Assembly (NCBI GenBank): GCA_902771155.1
Contig: CACXVS010000002.1
Span: 1-64,000, forward strand
Origin: an uncultured Prevotellaceae bacterium
GTDB lineage: Bacteria > Bacteroidota > Bacteroidia > Bacteroidales > Bacteroidaceae
Direction: 5' to 3'
DNA: 64,000 bases
Shown here: positions 9,176 to 17,555 of the stretch, one piece after another
Layout: each line of letters opens with the position of its first letter
Numbering within the stretch: position 1 is the stretch's first letter
The notes under the pieces: generated by a model
What the model saw: the letters and a program-made list of their open reading frames with translations, nothing else
What the model was told of the DNA's origin: nothing
Databases searched by the model: none
Translations under genes and position numbers: made by a program

Positions 9176-12100
9176 ATGGTCTGCGAGAAATGTCATAAGG
9201 AAAACAGGAGCATAGCTAAGTTCTGCAAGTGGTGTGGTCAGCCATTGGCCATGCAGGATCTGCTGGACAAGTTGGTGGGGCTTGACGAGGTGAAGCGTCA
9301 GCTCAAGACCATAGTAGATACCTATACGTATCTTAGGTCGAGAAAAGATATTGCTAACGTACGTATCTCGGTGAATGCCGTCATCATAGGTGAGACGGGT
9401 ACGGGAAAGACTACTCTTGCAGAGATTCTGCGTGATTATTTCTATAAGCATAAGATCATCGAGAAGCCCAAGTTGACCATGGTTGACGCTGTGGATTATC
9501 AGCGTTTCGTTGACAAATGGGATGATAACATCAAGAAGGCCAAGAACGGTATCCTGTTTTTCGACAATGTCCAGAAACTGTTGCCCGACAAGTATTCCAA
9601 TCAGGTGAATCCGCTCGATAAGTTGTTTGTTGAGATGGATAAGTGGGAAGATAATCCCATCGTGATCATCTCAGGACTGACGAAGGGACTGGAAGACTTC
9701 CTTGAGAGCAACCCCGCTGTGGCCAACCGCTTCAAATACACTTTCCGGCTGCCGACACCAGGCTATCAGGAACTGACCAATATCTGTAAGTTGAACCTAC
9801 AGATGAAATATGGTGTGACCAAGTTTTCGCCCGAAGCAGACAGTCAGTTGTCGCGCTACTTCAAATATCAGGTGAAGATTAAGGATGAAACTTTCGGCAA
9901 TGGTCATCTGGCCATCAAGACTGCCGAGGATATCTTTACTCATTTCATCAGTCGCGGCATTGATGTCTCTCAGGTGGAGAAAGACGATATCACAGGTTAT
10001 GTACCTGAAGAACGGACTGTGGATGACATTTTGAAAGACCTCGACAAGTTTATTGGTATGGACGAGGTGAAGAATGCCGTCAAGGAGATTGCCTATTCCG
10101 TTCAGAACAGTATCCAGCGTGCAGAACGAGGATTGGGAGAGCAAGAGAAGATGTCGATGCACATTATTCTCACAGGTAATCCCGGTACTGGTAAGACCAC
10201 CATTGCCCGTAAACTTGGAGAGATCCTGGCTTCTGTCGGTTATCTCGACAGTGGTCATGTAGTTGAAGTGGACCGTGCCAAGATGGTGAGTCCCTATCAG
10301 GGCGAAACCCCCAAGGTGGTAGATCGTTTATGCGACAAGGCCATGGGTGGTATCCTGTTTGTGGATGAGGCTTACACGTTGGCTCCTCAGAACGCAGCTG
10401 GAGAGCGTGATAATCAGGGTGCCCAGGCTTTGGAGAAACTGATGAAGCGCATGGAGGACGATCGTGGTAAGTTTGTGGTGATTGCCGCCGGCTATCGCAC
10501 GGAGATGGAAAACCTGTTCCGAATCAACCCCGGATTCCGCAGTCGTTTCAACTACTTCCTCGATATCAAAGACTACTCTCCCGAGCAATTGTATGATATC
10601 ATGCAGATTTTTGCCAAGGAGAAGAAATATGTGTTCTCGAGCGATGCAGAGCAGTTGGCCAGAAAGATGATCACGGAGATGTACAACTCCCGTGGCAAGG
10701 ACTTCGCCAATGGTCGTACCATGCGAACCCTCTTCGACCAGATCTGCAAGAAGCAAGCCCAGCGCCTGCAAGGTCAGAGCATCTCATCGATGAGCAACGA
10801 GGAGTTGATGACCATCATCCCGGAAGACGTGCCATACGAGGCTCCTCAGTCGGTAGATGTCTCCGATTGTCTGGTTAAGCTCGATGGTCTGGTTGGTCTG
10901 GGTGCCGTGAAGAAAGAGGTCTCTAACCTGGCCTCATATCTGAACCTGCAGATCAAGCGTGGAGAGACCAATACCTTCCAGGGCAAGCACTATGTGTTTA
11001 CAGGTAATCCTGGTACAGGTAAGACTACGGTTGCCCGTATCATGGCAGATATCTTCAAGACCCTCGGTATTGTGTCGAGAGGTCAGTTAGTAGAGGCCGA
11101 CCGTTCCAAACTGGTGGCAGGCTATTCTGGTCAGACGGCTATCAAGACCAATCAGTTGGTGGATCAGGCATTAGGTGGCGTACTATTTATTGATGAGGCC
11201 TATACACTGAAATCCAACGACGGTGACTCCTTCGGTTCGGAGGCCATCGACACCCTACTGAAACGTCTAGAGGACGACCGCGGTAAGTTTATATGTATCG
11301 TGGCAGGCTATACGGACCAGATGCATGACTTCATCGATTCCAACCCTGGTTTGAAGAGCCGTTTCACCCAGACCATTCATTTCGACGACTATACGCCCGA
11401 CGAGTTGACAGAGATCTTCCTGCATCTGGCTGAAGCCAAGAACTTTGTGGTCGATGAAGTGACCCGTGGGGCTATCCACCGGCAGTTTGAGCAACTCTAT
11501 CTGCGTCGCGACAAGAACTTCGGCAATGCCCGTGAGGCCCGTAGGATCTTTGATGAGGCTGTGGAGCGTCAGAGTCAGCGACTCGTTAAACTGATGAATG
11601 ATCCTGCCTTCCAAGAGAGCGACATGTTCTCACTGACGACGGAAGACCTGCCGATGGCTCAGAACGAGGCAGCCCGTCCGTTGGATGAGGTGCTCAACGA
11701 ACTGGATGAGTTTGTCGGCATGCGTACCGTCAAGAACTCCATCCGTCGTCTGGCTGTACAGAGCATGTTCATGAAACAGCGTGCTGCCATGGGTGCCGGA
11801 AAGGTACAGCAGATGGCTATGAACTTTGTGCTGACAGGTAATCCAGGAACCGGTAAGACCTCTATCGCCCGTAAGATGGGAGAGGTGCTTCAGGCCATGG
11901 ATATCCTGCCCACAAGTCGGGTGTTGGAGGCCAGCAAAGCCACCTTGGTTGGCAAATATATGGGAGAGACGCCTAAGATTGTGAATGCCATGTGCGACAA
12001 GGCTATGGGTGGTATCCTCTTTATCGATGAGGCCTATACCCTCAGCGATAGCGGTGATCAATATGGTAAGGAAGCCATCGACACCCTGATGAAACGCATG

Positions 12101-12481
12101 GAGGACGACCGAGGCAAGTTTGTGGTGATAGCAGCCGGCTATAAGGACAAGATGGAAGATTTTATGATGATGAACCCCGGTTTGGCCAGTCGGTTTACCC
12201 ACAAGTTGCATATCGACGACTATAATGAGGACGAGTTGCTTGCCATCTTCAAGTCGATGGCTCAGAAGGAACAATACACCTTGTCACAGACTGCAGAGTT
12301 CAAGGCACTCGATACTATTTACAAGATGGTGCTGGCAAAAGACGAGTCTTGGGGCAATGCCCGTGAGATGCGTAACCTGCTTGATGCCACCATCCAGAAA
12401 CTCTCTATCCGCGTGTCGCAGATGCCGCCTGACCAGGTGACGAAAGAAACATACCAGATTATATTACCAGAAGATATATAA
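9176..12481 (+). CDS. Zinc-ribbon protein with four tandem CbxX/CfqX-type AAA modules
   Basis: This 1101-residue protein starts with one zinc ribbon (C3, C6, C17, C20) followed by four AAA ATPase modules. Walker A motifs are GETGTGKTT at 72-80 and GNPGTGKT at about 334, 610 and 888; modules 2-4 are evenly spaced at 276-278 residues. Modules 2-4 have intact Walker B motifs (GILFVDEAYTL, GVLFIDEAYTL, GILFIDEAYTL). Module 1 reads GILFFDNVQKL, with Asn where the catalytic Glu belongs, so it probably binds but does not hydrolyse ATP. The intact modules resemble CbxX/CfqX and EccA-type ATPases, which remodel protein partners. Four modules in one chain is unusual because such proteins normally work as hexamers. 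The gene abuts the kinase gene and precedes the FHA gene by three bases. Confidence 0.93.
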   Translation: MVCEKCHKENRSIAKFCKWCGQPLAMQDLLDKLVGLDEVKRQLKTIVDTYTYLRSRKDIANVRISVNAVIIGETGTGKTTLAEILRDYFYKHKIIEKPKLTMVDAVDYQRFVDKWDDNIKKAKNGILFFDNVQKLLPDKYSNQVNPLDKLFVEMDKWEDNPIVIISGLTKGLEDFLESNPAVANRFKYTFRLPTPGYQELTNICKLNLQMKYGVTKFSPEADSQLSRYFKYQVKIKDETFGNGHLAIKTAEDIFTHFISRGIDVSQVEKDDITGYVPEERTVDDILKDLDKFIGMDEVKNAVKEIAYSVQNSIQRAERGLGEQEKMSMHIILTGNPGTGKTTIARKLGEILASVGYLDSGHVVEVDRAKMVSPYQGETPKVVDRLCDKAMGGILFVDEAYTLAPQNAAGERDNQGAQALEKLMKRMEDDRGKFVVIAAGYRTEMENLFRINPGFRSRFNYFLDIKDYSPEQLYDIMQIFAKEKKYVFSSDAEQLARKMITEMYNSRGKDFANGRTMRTLFDQICKKQAQRLQGQSISSMSNEELMTIIPEDVPYEAPQSVDVSDCLVKLDGLVGLGAVKKEVSNLASYLNLQIKRGETNTFQGKHYVFTGNPGTGKTTVARIMADIFKTLGIVSRGQLVEADRSKLVAGYSGQTAIKTNQLVDQALGGVLFIDEAYTLKSNDGDSFGSEAIDTLLKRLEDDRGKFICIVAGYTDQMHDFIDSNPGLKSRFTQTIHFDDYTPDELTEIFLHLAEAKNFVVDEVTRGAIHRQFEQLYLRRDKNFGNAREARRIFDEAVERQSQRLVKLMNDPAFQESDMFSLTTEDLPMAQNEAARPLDEVLNELDEFVGMRTVKNSIRRLAVQSMFMKQRAAMGAGKVQQMAMNFVLTGNPGTGKTSIARKMGEVLQAMDILPTSRVLEASKATLVGKYMGETPKIVNAMCDKAMGGILFIDEAYTLSDSGDQYGKEAIDTLMKRMEDDRGKFVVIAAGYKDKMEDFMMMNPGLASRFTHKLHIDDYNEDELLAIFKSMAQKEQYTLSQTAEFKALDTIYKMVLAKDESWGNAREMRNLLDATIQKLSIRVSQMPPDQVTKETYQIILPEDI

Positions 12482-12484
12482 GCG

Positions 12485-13024
12485 ATGATTATTTGTCCAG
12501 CATGTAAAGAAGAGATAGACGACGATTCACACTATTGTGACCAGTGTGGACAGGCCTTGCTGTTCTGTAACCAGTGTGGGCGTGTGGGAATTGGACGTCG
12601 CTGTACATATTGTGGTGGACTGATGGTTGCCAGGGGTGTGGCTGTAGAACAGCCTTCTGCTCCCAGTTTCGGCACTTTCGGTACTACCGGAAAAGGTGTC
12701 TCTCAGGCTCCTGGCGGTGGCAGCATGCCAGTGCTGACCCTTGCCAACGACAGTCTGAACATTCGGCTTGTAGCCATGAATGGGGCCATTATAGGGCGTA
12801 GGAAAGGACCTTATACACGTTTCTTTGAGAACCAGGCCTACGTCTCGGGTGTTCATGCCCAGTTGAAGTACAATCCGGGATCTGGTTGGTGTATAGCCGA
12901 CAAGCACTCATCAAACGGAACCAAGTTAAATCAGCATAATCTGCAGCCTGATGTGGAGATGACCCTCAACAATGGTGACATTCTGACTCTGGCCAACATC
13001 AGTCTGCAGGTCATCATCAGATAG
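12485..13024 (+). CDS. Zinc-ribbon and FHA domain protein
   Basis: This 179-residue cytoplasmic protein has a double zinc ribbon at residues 4-43 (CPACKEEIDDDSHYCDQCG, then CNQCGRVGIGRRCTYCGG), a flexible Gly/Ser-rich linker and a C-terminal FHA domain at about 95-179. The FHA phospho-Thr pocket is visible as IIGRRKGPY, SGVHAQL (SxxH) and SSNGTKLN. FHA domains bind phosphothreonine peptides, so this protein probably docks on a target of the neighbouring kinase or on the kinase itself. It starts 3 bases after the AAA gene and ends 4 bases before the PP2C gene. Confidence 0.92.
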   Translation: MIICPACKEEIDDDSHYCDQCGQALLFCNQCGRVGIGRRCTYCGGLMVARGVAVEQPSAPSFGTFGTTGKGVSQAPGGGSMPVLTLANDSLNIRLVAMNGAIIGRRKGPYTRFFENQAYVSGVHAQLKYNPGSGWCIADKHSSNGTKLNQHNLQPDVEMTLNNGDILTLANISLQVIIR

Positions 13025-13028
13025 TATC

Positions 13029-13775
13029 ATGATAGTATTGGAAATATCATCAGCCAGTAGGGTTGGCTGTGTGAGAGAACAAAATGAGGACATGATCTTG
13101 GTGGATAACCATTTTGTTCGTGATGACGATTATCAGACGTTGTTGACACTTGACCATAAAGACAGATATATCATTGCAGTTGCCGACGGTATGGGTGGCC
13201 ATAACAGTGGCGACGTAGCCAGTTGTGACACCTTGCATAATCTTCAGTATTATTACCATGATATTCCCATTGGTCTTAATGCCGGAGAGTTCAATGAGGC
13301 TATTGTAGGCTGGCTTGAATCCATCAATAATTTTGTGGCCTCAAAGGGTAGGGCCGACGAGCGGTATAAAGGCATGGGTACCACGCTAGTAGGACTGGCC
13401 TATTACTCAGGTGATTTCTACTCGTTGAACTGTGGCGACAGCCGCCTCTACCGGTTTAGGGATGGAGAGTTGACGCAGTTGACGACCGACCACTCTCTGA
13501 ACACCATGCTTGGCTCAGCCAAACACTCCAGCATCATTACCAACTGCATTGGTGGAGGCTGTACCAGTTCCTATATCGATATAGTCAGATTGACCGATGA
13601 CATCCAGACTGGCGATGCTTTCCTGCTCTGTTCCGACGGTCTTTCTGATATGGTAGATGATGCCAGAATTACCCGTTTGCTGTCGGAAAGTGCCGATGCC
13701 AATCGACTATGTGATGCAGCCATCGAAGAAGGTGGACTCGACAACGTATCTGCTTGTTTAGTAACGATTAAGTAA
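13029..13775 (+). CDS. PP2C-type protein phosphatase
   Basis: This 248-residue cytoplasmic protein is a metal-dependent Ser/Thr phosphatase of the PP2C/PPM family. Conserved metal-binding motifs are REQNEDM near residue 20, AVADGMGGHNSGD near 57, LLCSDGLSDMVDD near 200 and GGLDNVS near the end. Length matches a stand-alone PP2C catalytic domain. It is the fifth gene of the cluster and would reverse the action of the kinase at 6212. Only 11 bases separate it from metA, so the transcript probably continues into methionine biosynthesis. Confidence 0.94.
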   Translation: MIVLEISSASRVGCVREQNEDMILVDNHFVRDDDYQTLLTLDHKDRYIIAVADGMGGHNSGDVASCDTLHNLQYYYHDIPIGLNAGEFNEAIVGWLESINNFVASKGRADERYKGMGTTLVGLAYYSGDFYSLNCGDSRLYRFRDGELTQLTTDHSLNTMLGSAKHSSIITNCIGGGCTSSYIDIVRLTDDIQTGDAFLLCSDGLSDMVDDARITRLLSESADANRLCDAAIEEGGLDNVSACLVTIK

Positions 13776-13786
13776 AGAGAACAAAC

Positions 13787-14704
13787 ATGCCATTAAGATT
13801 ACCAGATAGACTGCCCGCCATCGATATTCTGAAGAATGAGAATATCTTTGTGATGGACAATTCGAGGGCTACTTCCCAGGATATCCGTCCCTTGAAGATT
13901 GCCATTCTGAACCTGATGCCCTTGAAGATAACCACAGAGACCGACCTCATCCGTCTGCTCTCGAATACGCCTTTGCAGTTGGAGATCAGTTTTATGAAAC
14001 TGCAGAGTCATACACCGAAGAATACGCCGATAGAGCACATGATGATGTTCTATCGTGACTTTGCAGAGATGCGTTCCCAAAAATACGATGGTATGATTGT
14101 GACGGGAGCCCCTGTGGAGCAGTTGGAATTTGAGGATGTCAGTTACTGGAAAGAGATCACCGAGATCTTCGACTGGGCCCGTACCCATGTCACGAGTACC
14201 TTATATATCTGTTGGGCAGCCCAGGCCGGACTTTATTATTATTATGGTGTACCCAAGTACCCGCTGCCCATGAAGATGTTTGGTATTTTCCCTCAGAAGC
14301 CTCTCGATCCCCGTCTCCCTATCTTTCGCGGTTTCGACGATGTGTTTATGATGCCACACAGCCGTCATACGGAGGTCAAGCGCGAGGATATCCTTGCCCA
14401 TCCCGAACTGACGCTGATTGCCGAGTCGGAAGACAGTGGGGTGAGTATCGTCATGGCTCGAGGTGGGCGTGAGTTCTTCATCACAGGTCATCTGGAGTAT
14501 GCGCCCAACACACTCGACAATGAGTATAAGCGCGACAAGGATATCCGCAAGGATGTGGCTCCTCCGCAGAATTATTATAGGAACAACGATCCCAAGAATC
14601 CACCGATGGTGACTTGGCGCTCTCATGCGAACCTGTTTTACACTAACTGGGTGAACTACTACGTCTATCAGGAGACACCATATAACATTGATGACATCAA
14701 GTAG
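13787..14704 (+). CDS. metA: Homoserine O-acyltransferase MetA (probably acetyl-CoA specific)
   Basis: This 305-residue protein catalyses the first committed step of methionine synthesis by acylating homoserine. The family N-terminus MPLRLPDRLPAIDIL, the NLMPLK segment and the catalytic Cys142 in LYICWAAQAGLYYYYG are all present. Residue 111, in VTGAPVEQLEF, is Glu. In this family Glu111 goes with acetyl-CoA use and Gly111 with succinyl-CoA use, so the product is more likely O-acetylhomoserine despite the common homoserine O-succinyltransferase label. It follows the PP2C gene by 11 bases and has no promoter or SAM riboswitch of its own in that gap. Confidence 0.95.
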   Translation: MPLRLPDRLPAIDILKNENIFVMDNSRATSQDIRPLKIAILNLMPLKITTETDLIRLLSNTPLQLEISFMKLQSHTPKNTPIEHMMMFYRDFAEMRSQKYDGMIVTGAPVEQLEFEDVSYWKEITEIFDWARTHVTSTLYICWAAQAGLYYYYGVPKYPLPMKMFGIFPQKPLDPRLPIFRGFDDVFMMPHSRHTEVKREDILAHPELTLIAESEDSGVSIVMARGGREFFITGHLEYAPNTLDNEYKRDKDIRKDVAPPQNYYRNNDPKNPPMVTWRSHANLFYTNWVNYYVYQETPYNIDDIK

Positions 14705-14713
14705 TTTTCAGCC

Positions 14714-16507
14714 TTGACCCCGTTAGAACTGTTAGCCCCTGCAAAGAATCTTGAGTGTGGCATCGCTGCCATCGACCATGGTGCTGATGCCGTCTATATA
14801 GGCGCACCGCGTTTTGGTGCTCGTGCAGCAGCGGGAAACAGTATCGACGATATCCGTCAACTCTGCGACTATGCCCATCCCTTTGGGGTGAAGGTATATG
14901 TCACGGTCAATACCATTCTTTATGACGATGAACTGGAGGCGACCCGACAGCTACTCCATGATCTGGAATCAGTTGGTGTGGATGCCATTCTCGTACAGGA
15001 TATGGCCATTCTTGAACTGGCTGCCGATACGTCGCTCAGTCTGCATGCCTCTACCCAGACCGATAACCGCACTCCCGAGAAGGTGAGATGGTTGCAGGGA
15101 CTTGGTTTCAGGCGAGTAGTGCTGGCCCGTGAACTCTCTGTCGAGGAGATCGCCAAGATTCATCAGGAAGTGCCTGATATGCCCTTGGAGGTGTTTGTCC
15201 ATGGGGCACTGTGCGTCAGTTATTCTGGTCTCTGTTACGCTTCCCAACACTGCTTTGGTCGTAGTGCCAACCGTGGAGAGTGCGCTCAGTTCTGTCGGAT
15301 GAAGTTCTCGCTGGTAGATGCCGAGGGGAAGGAGATAGAGCACGACCGCTATCTGCTGTCGCTGAAAGACATGAACCAGAGTGCCCACCTGCAGGAGCTC
15401 ATCGAGGCAGGTGCCACTTCGTTTAAGATCGAGGGTCGTCTGAAGGATGCCGCCTATGTGAAGAACGTCACAGCGGCCTACAGTCAGCGTCTGGATGCCA
15501 TCATCCGCCAGCATCCCGATCGGTATTGCCGGGCATCACTTGGTAGGTGCGACTATTCGTTTACACCCGATCTGAGTCGTACCTTCAATCGTGGTTATAC
15601 CTCCTATTTCATTCATGGCCGTCAACCTGATATTGCCTCATTCGATACGCCTAAGGCTATAGGCGAGTTTGTAGGCACCGTGAAGGAGATACGTGGTGAT
15701 TCATTCAATGTCGCTGGTGTGGCCAGTTTCGCTAATGGTGACGGTCTCTGTTTCTATAACGATCAGCATCAGTTGGAGGGCCTTCGTGCCAACCGGGTGG
15801 AAGGCAACCGTATATTCCCCTATAAGATGCCTCAGGGTCTTCGTCCTGGTGTGCGCCTCTATCGGAATAATGACCAGGAGTTTGAGCGACTGCTCTCTGG
15901 TCAGAGTGCCCGTCGCAAGATTCCTGTCAGCCTCTCCCTGCGAGCAGTAGAAGGAGGCTTTGAACTGGCATCGGAGGTCAATGGCCGACCCGTCAGTGTG
16001 TTCTTACCACAGGCCCATCAGAAGGCCCAGAAACCCCAGCGTGAGAATATTGCCCGACAGCTGTCACGTCTGGGTGATACCATCTACGAGTGTACTCAAA
16101 TGACTATCCCCGACGATTTTGATTATTTCATTCCCAATAGTCAACTTTCTGAATTGCGCCGTCTGTTGGTGACCGGATTATCAAGGCCAGTTGCTGCTGT
16201 GCAGTCAGTCAGTGCCAGCTATGACCAGTCATCTGCTCCCGCCTATCCATATCCCTACCTTTACAACATCTCCAACCATCTCTCTGCTGCCTTTTACGCG
16301 ACAGAGCCTACGGCCTATGAGTTGAAGGGTGGGGCAGGGCCTATCATGCAGTGCCGCCACTGCATCCGCTACAGTCTGGGCTATTGTGTAAAGCATGGTG
16401 GTAAGCGCCCCGACTGGCGCGAGCCTCTCTCTCTGGTATTGGGCGACGGTCGTCGCTTCCGTCTTGAATTTGACTGCAACCATTGTCAGATGAACGTGTT
16501 GGGATGA
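14714..16507 (+). CDS. U32 family peptidase-like protein (TrhP/RlhA type)
   Basis: This 597-residue protein has the U32 N-terminal barrel, LELLAPAKNLECGIAAI and GADAVYIG, and the family signature with clustered Cys, YSGLCYASQHCFGRSANRGE followed by CAQFCRM, which holds an iron-sulfur cluster in characterised members. Two more Cys pairs (MQCRHCIRYSLGYC and FDCNHCQM) lie at the C-terminus. Characterised relatives hydroxylate tRNA U34 (TrhP) or 23S rRNA (RlhA) rather than acting as collagenases, so an RNA-modification role is likely. The only fitting start is TTG at 14714, nine bases after metA; the family motif begins three residues later. The stop overlaps the next gene. Confidence 0.85.
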   Translation: MTPLELLAPAKNLECGIAAIDHGADAVYIGAPRFGARAAAGNSIDDIRQLCDYAHPFGVKVYVTVNTILYDDELEATRQLLHDLESVGVDAILVQDMAILELAADTSLSLHASTQTDNRTPEKVRWLQGLGFRRVVLARELSVEEIAKIHQEVPDMPLEVFVHGALCVSYSGLCYASQHCFGRSANRGECAQFCRMKFSLVDAEGKEIEHDRYLLSLKDMNQSAHLQELIEAGATSFKIEGRLKDAAYVKNVTAAYSQRLDAIIRQHPDRYCRASLGRCDYSFTPDLSRTFNRGYTSYFIHGRQPDIASFDTPKAIGEFVGTVKEIRGDSFNVAGVASFANGDGLCFYNDQHQLEGLRANRVEGNRIFPYKMPQGLRPGVRLYRNNDQEFERLLSGQSARRKIPVSLSLRAVEGGFELASEVNGRPVSVFLPQAHQKAQKPQRENIARQLSRLGDTIYECTQMTIPDDFDYFIPNSQLSELRRLLVTGLSRPVAAVQSVSASYDQSSAPAYPYPYLYNISNHLSAAFYATEPTAYELKGGAGPIMQCRHCIRYSLGYCVKHGGKRPDWREPLSLVLGDGRRFRLEFDCNHCQMNVLG

Positions 16508-17481
16508 AGAAGCAGATTATATATCAGTGGACGAAGCGTGTAAAAGGTCTTTTACCTTTTTACCTTTTTATCCTTTTACTCTCATCATGTTACAACCAGG
16601 GTCCCCTCACGTCTGATGCCTGGGATCTGACCAAACAGCAGATCGACTCTATCTCTTTCTATACCACCCATCACTATACACAGAACTACAATTTTGTGGT
16701 GACAGGCGATTCCTTAGTGGTGGTGGCCCAGCAGCCTGAGGCGATGTCGGTGCCCGAGGTGGTTTCCGTCGAGATGCAGTCCGACATAGGGGAGCAACAG
16801 AAAGACTCCATCACCCTCCGAAAACATGAGCGGATCGTGGTGGCCGATATTACGACGGTGCCTACAGACACGATCGACTCTGTATGGGTGAAGGTGGCGC
16901 GCGACCAGTTGACGTTTGGCTGGATACACGAGAGCGAACTGTTGGCACATGTGTCGCCCGACGATCCCATCAGTCAGTTTATCGACTTTTTCTCCGATGC
17001 CCATCTTCTCATCTTCATGGCACTTTGTGTCGTGATTGTGGCTGCCTATGCCATTCGTCGCCTGTTGCGCAGGGGAGCGAAGATTGTCCACTTCAACGAT
17101 ATCCCTTCATTCTATCCCACGGCCCTTTGTCTGCTCGTGGCTTCCTCAGCCGTCCTCTACAGTTCCATCCAACTGTTTGGAGCCGAGACGTGGCGCCATT
17201 TCTATTATCATCCCTCGATGAACCCCTTTGCACTGCCTTTCTGGTTGGGACTGTTTGTCACGTCGGTATGGGCCATTATCATCGTTGCCATCGCCACGGT
17301 CGATGACGTCACTCGCCATCTGCCTATGGGTGGGGCTTTGCTTTACCTGGGAGGTCTGTCGGCTATCTGTGCTGTGTGTTATGTGGTGTTCAGCATCACC
17401 ACCTTATATTATATAGGTTACCCCTTGTTGATAGCCTACTTTGTCTTTGCCATCCGACGCCTGCTGAGTCAAAGATCCTAA
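16504..17481 (+). CDS. Lipoprotein with C-terminal membrane segments, function unknown
   Basis: This protein of about 325 residues starts at the ATG at 16504, overlapping the U32 stop. It has a lipoprotein signal: basic N-terminus, hydrophobic LLPFYLFILLLSS, then Cys. A probable SH3-like extracytoplasmic region of about 140 residues follows (several short strands, VWVKVARDQLTFGWI). About five hydrophobic segments fill the C-terminal half. No family was recognised with confidence. The DNA coding the signal core (about 16546-16580) is made of reversed GGTAAAA-type repeats, the same element seen between genes elsewhere here. It is the last gene of the unit that begins at 5274. Confidence 0.65.
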   Translation: MKKQIIYQWTKRVKGLLPFYLFILLLSSCYNQGPLTSDAWDLTKQQIDSISFYTTHHYTQNYNFVVTGDSLVVVAQQPEAMSVPEVVSVEMQSDIGEQQKDSITLRKHERIVVADITTVPTDTIDSVWVKVARDQLTFGWIHESELLAHVSPDDPISQFIDFFSDAHLLIFMALCVVIVAAYAIRRLLRRGAKIVHFNDIPSFYPTALCLLVASSAVLYSSIQLFGAETWRHFYYHPSMNPFALPFWLGLFVTSVWAIIIVAIATVDDVTRHLPMGGALLYLGGLSAICAVCYVVFSITTLYYIGYPLLIAYFVFAIRRLLSQRS

Positions 17482-17530
17482 AAAATGAAAAAAATTCTAT
17501 CGAGATGCAAGTTCTTTCGATAAATATGCA

Positions 17531-17538
17531 TACCTTTG
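17531..17538 (+). promoter_or_regulatory. Probable promoter -7 element for the C1B peptidase gene
   Basis: TACCTTTG matches the Bacteroidetes -7 consensus TAnnTTTG and lies 17 bases before the ATG at 17556. No good TTTG is present at the expected -33 distance, so the call is weaker than for other promoters here. Confidence 0.4.
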
Positions 17539-17555
17539 AGCAGACTAACAAAAAA

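Noticed and set aside
13775..13787. Possible SAM riboswitch before metA
   Set aside because: The gap between the PP2C and metA genes is only 11 bases, too short for any riboswitch.
17376..17555. Sixty-residue N-terminal extension of the C1B peptidase
   Set aside because: It overlaps the preceding gene in another frame and precedes a normal signal peptide starting at 17556.
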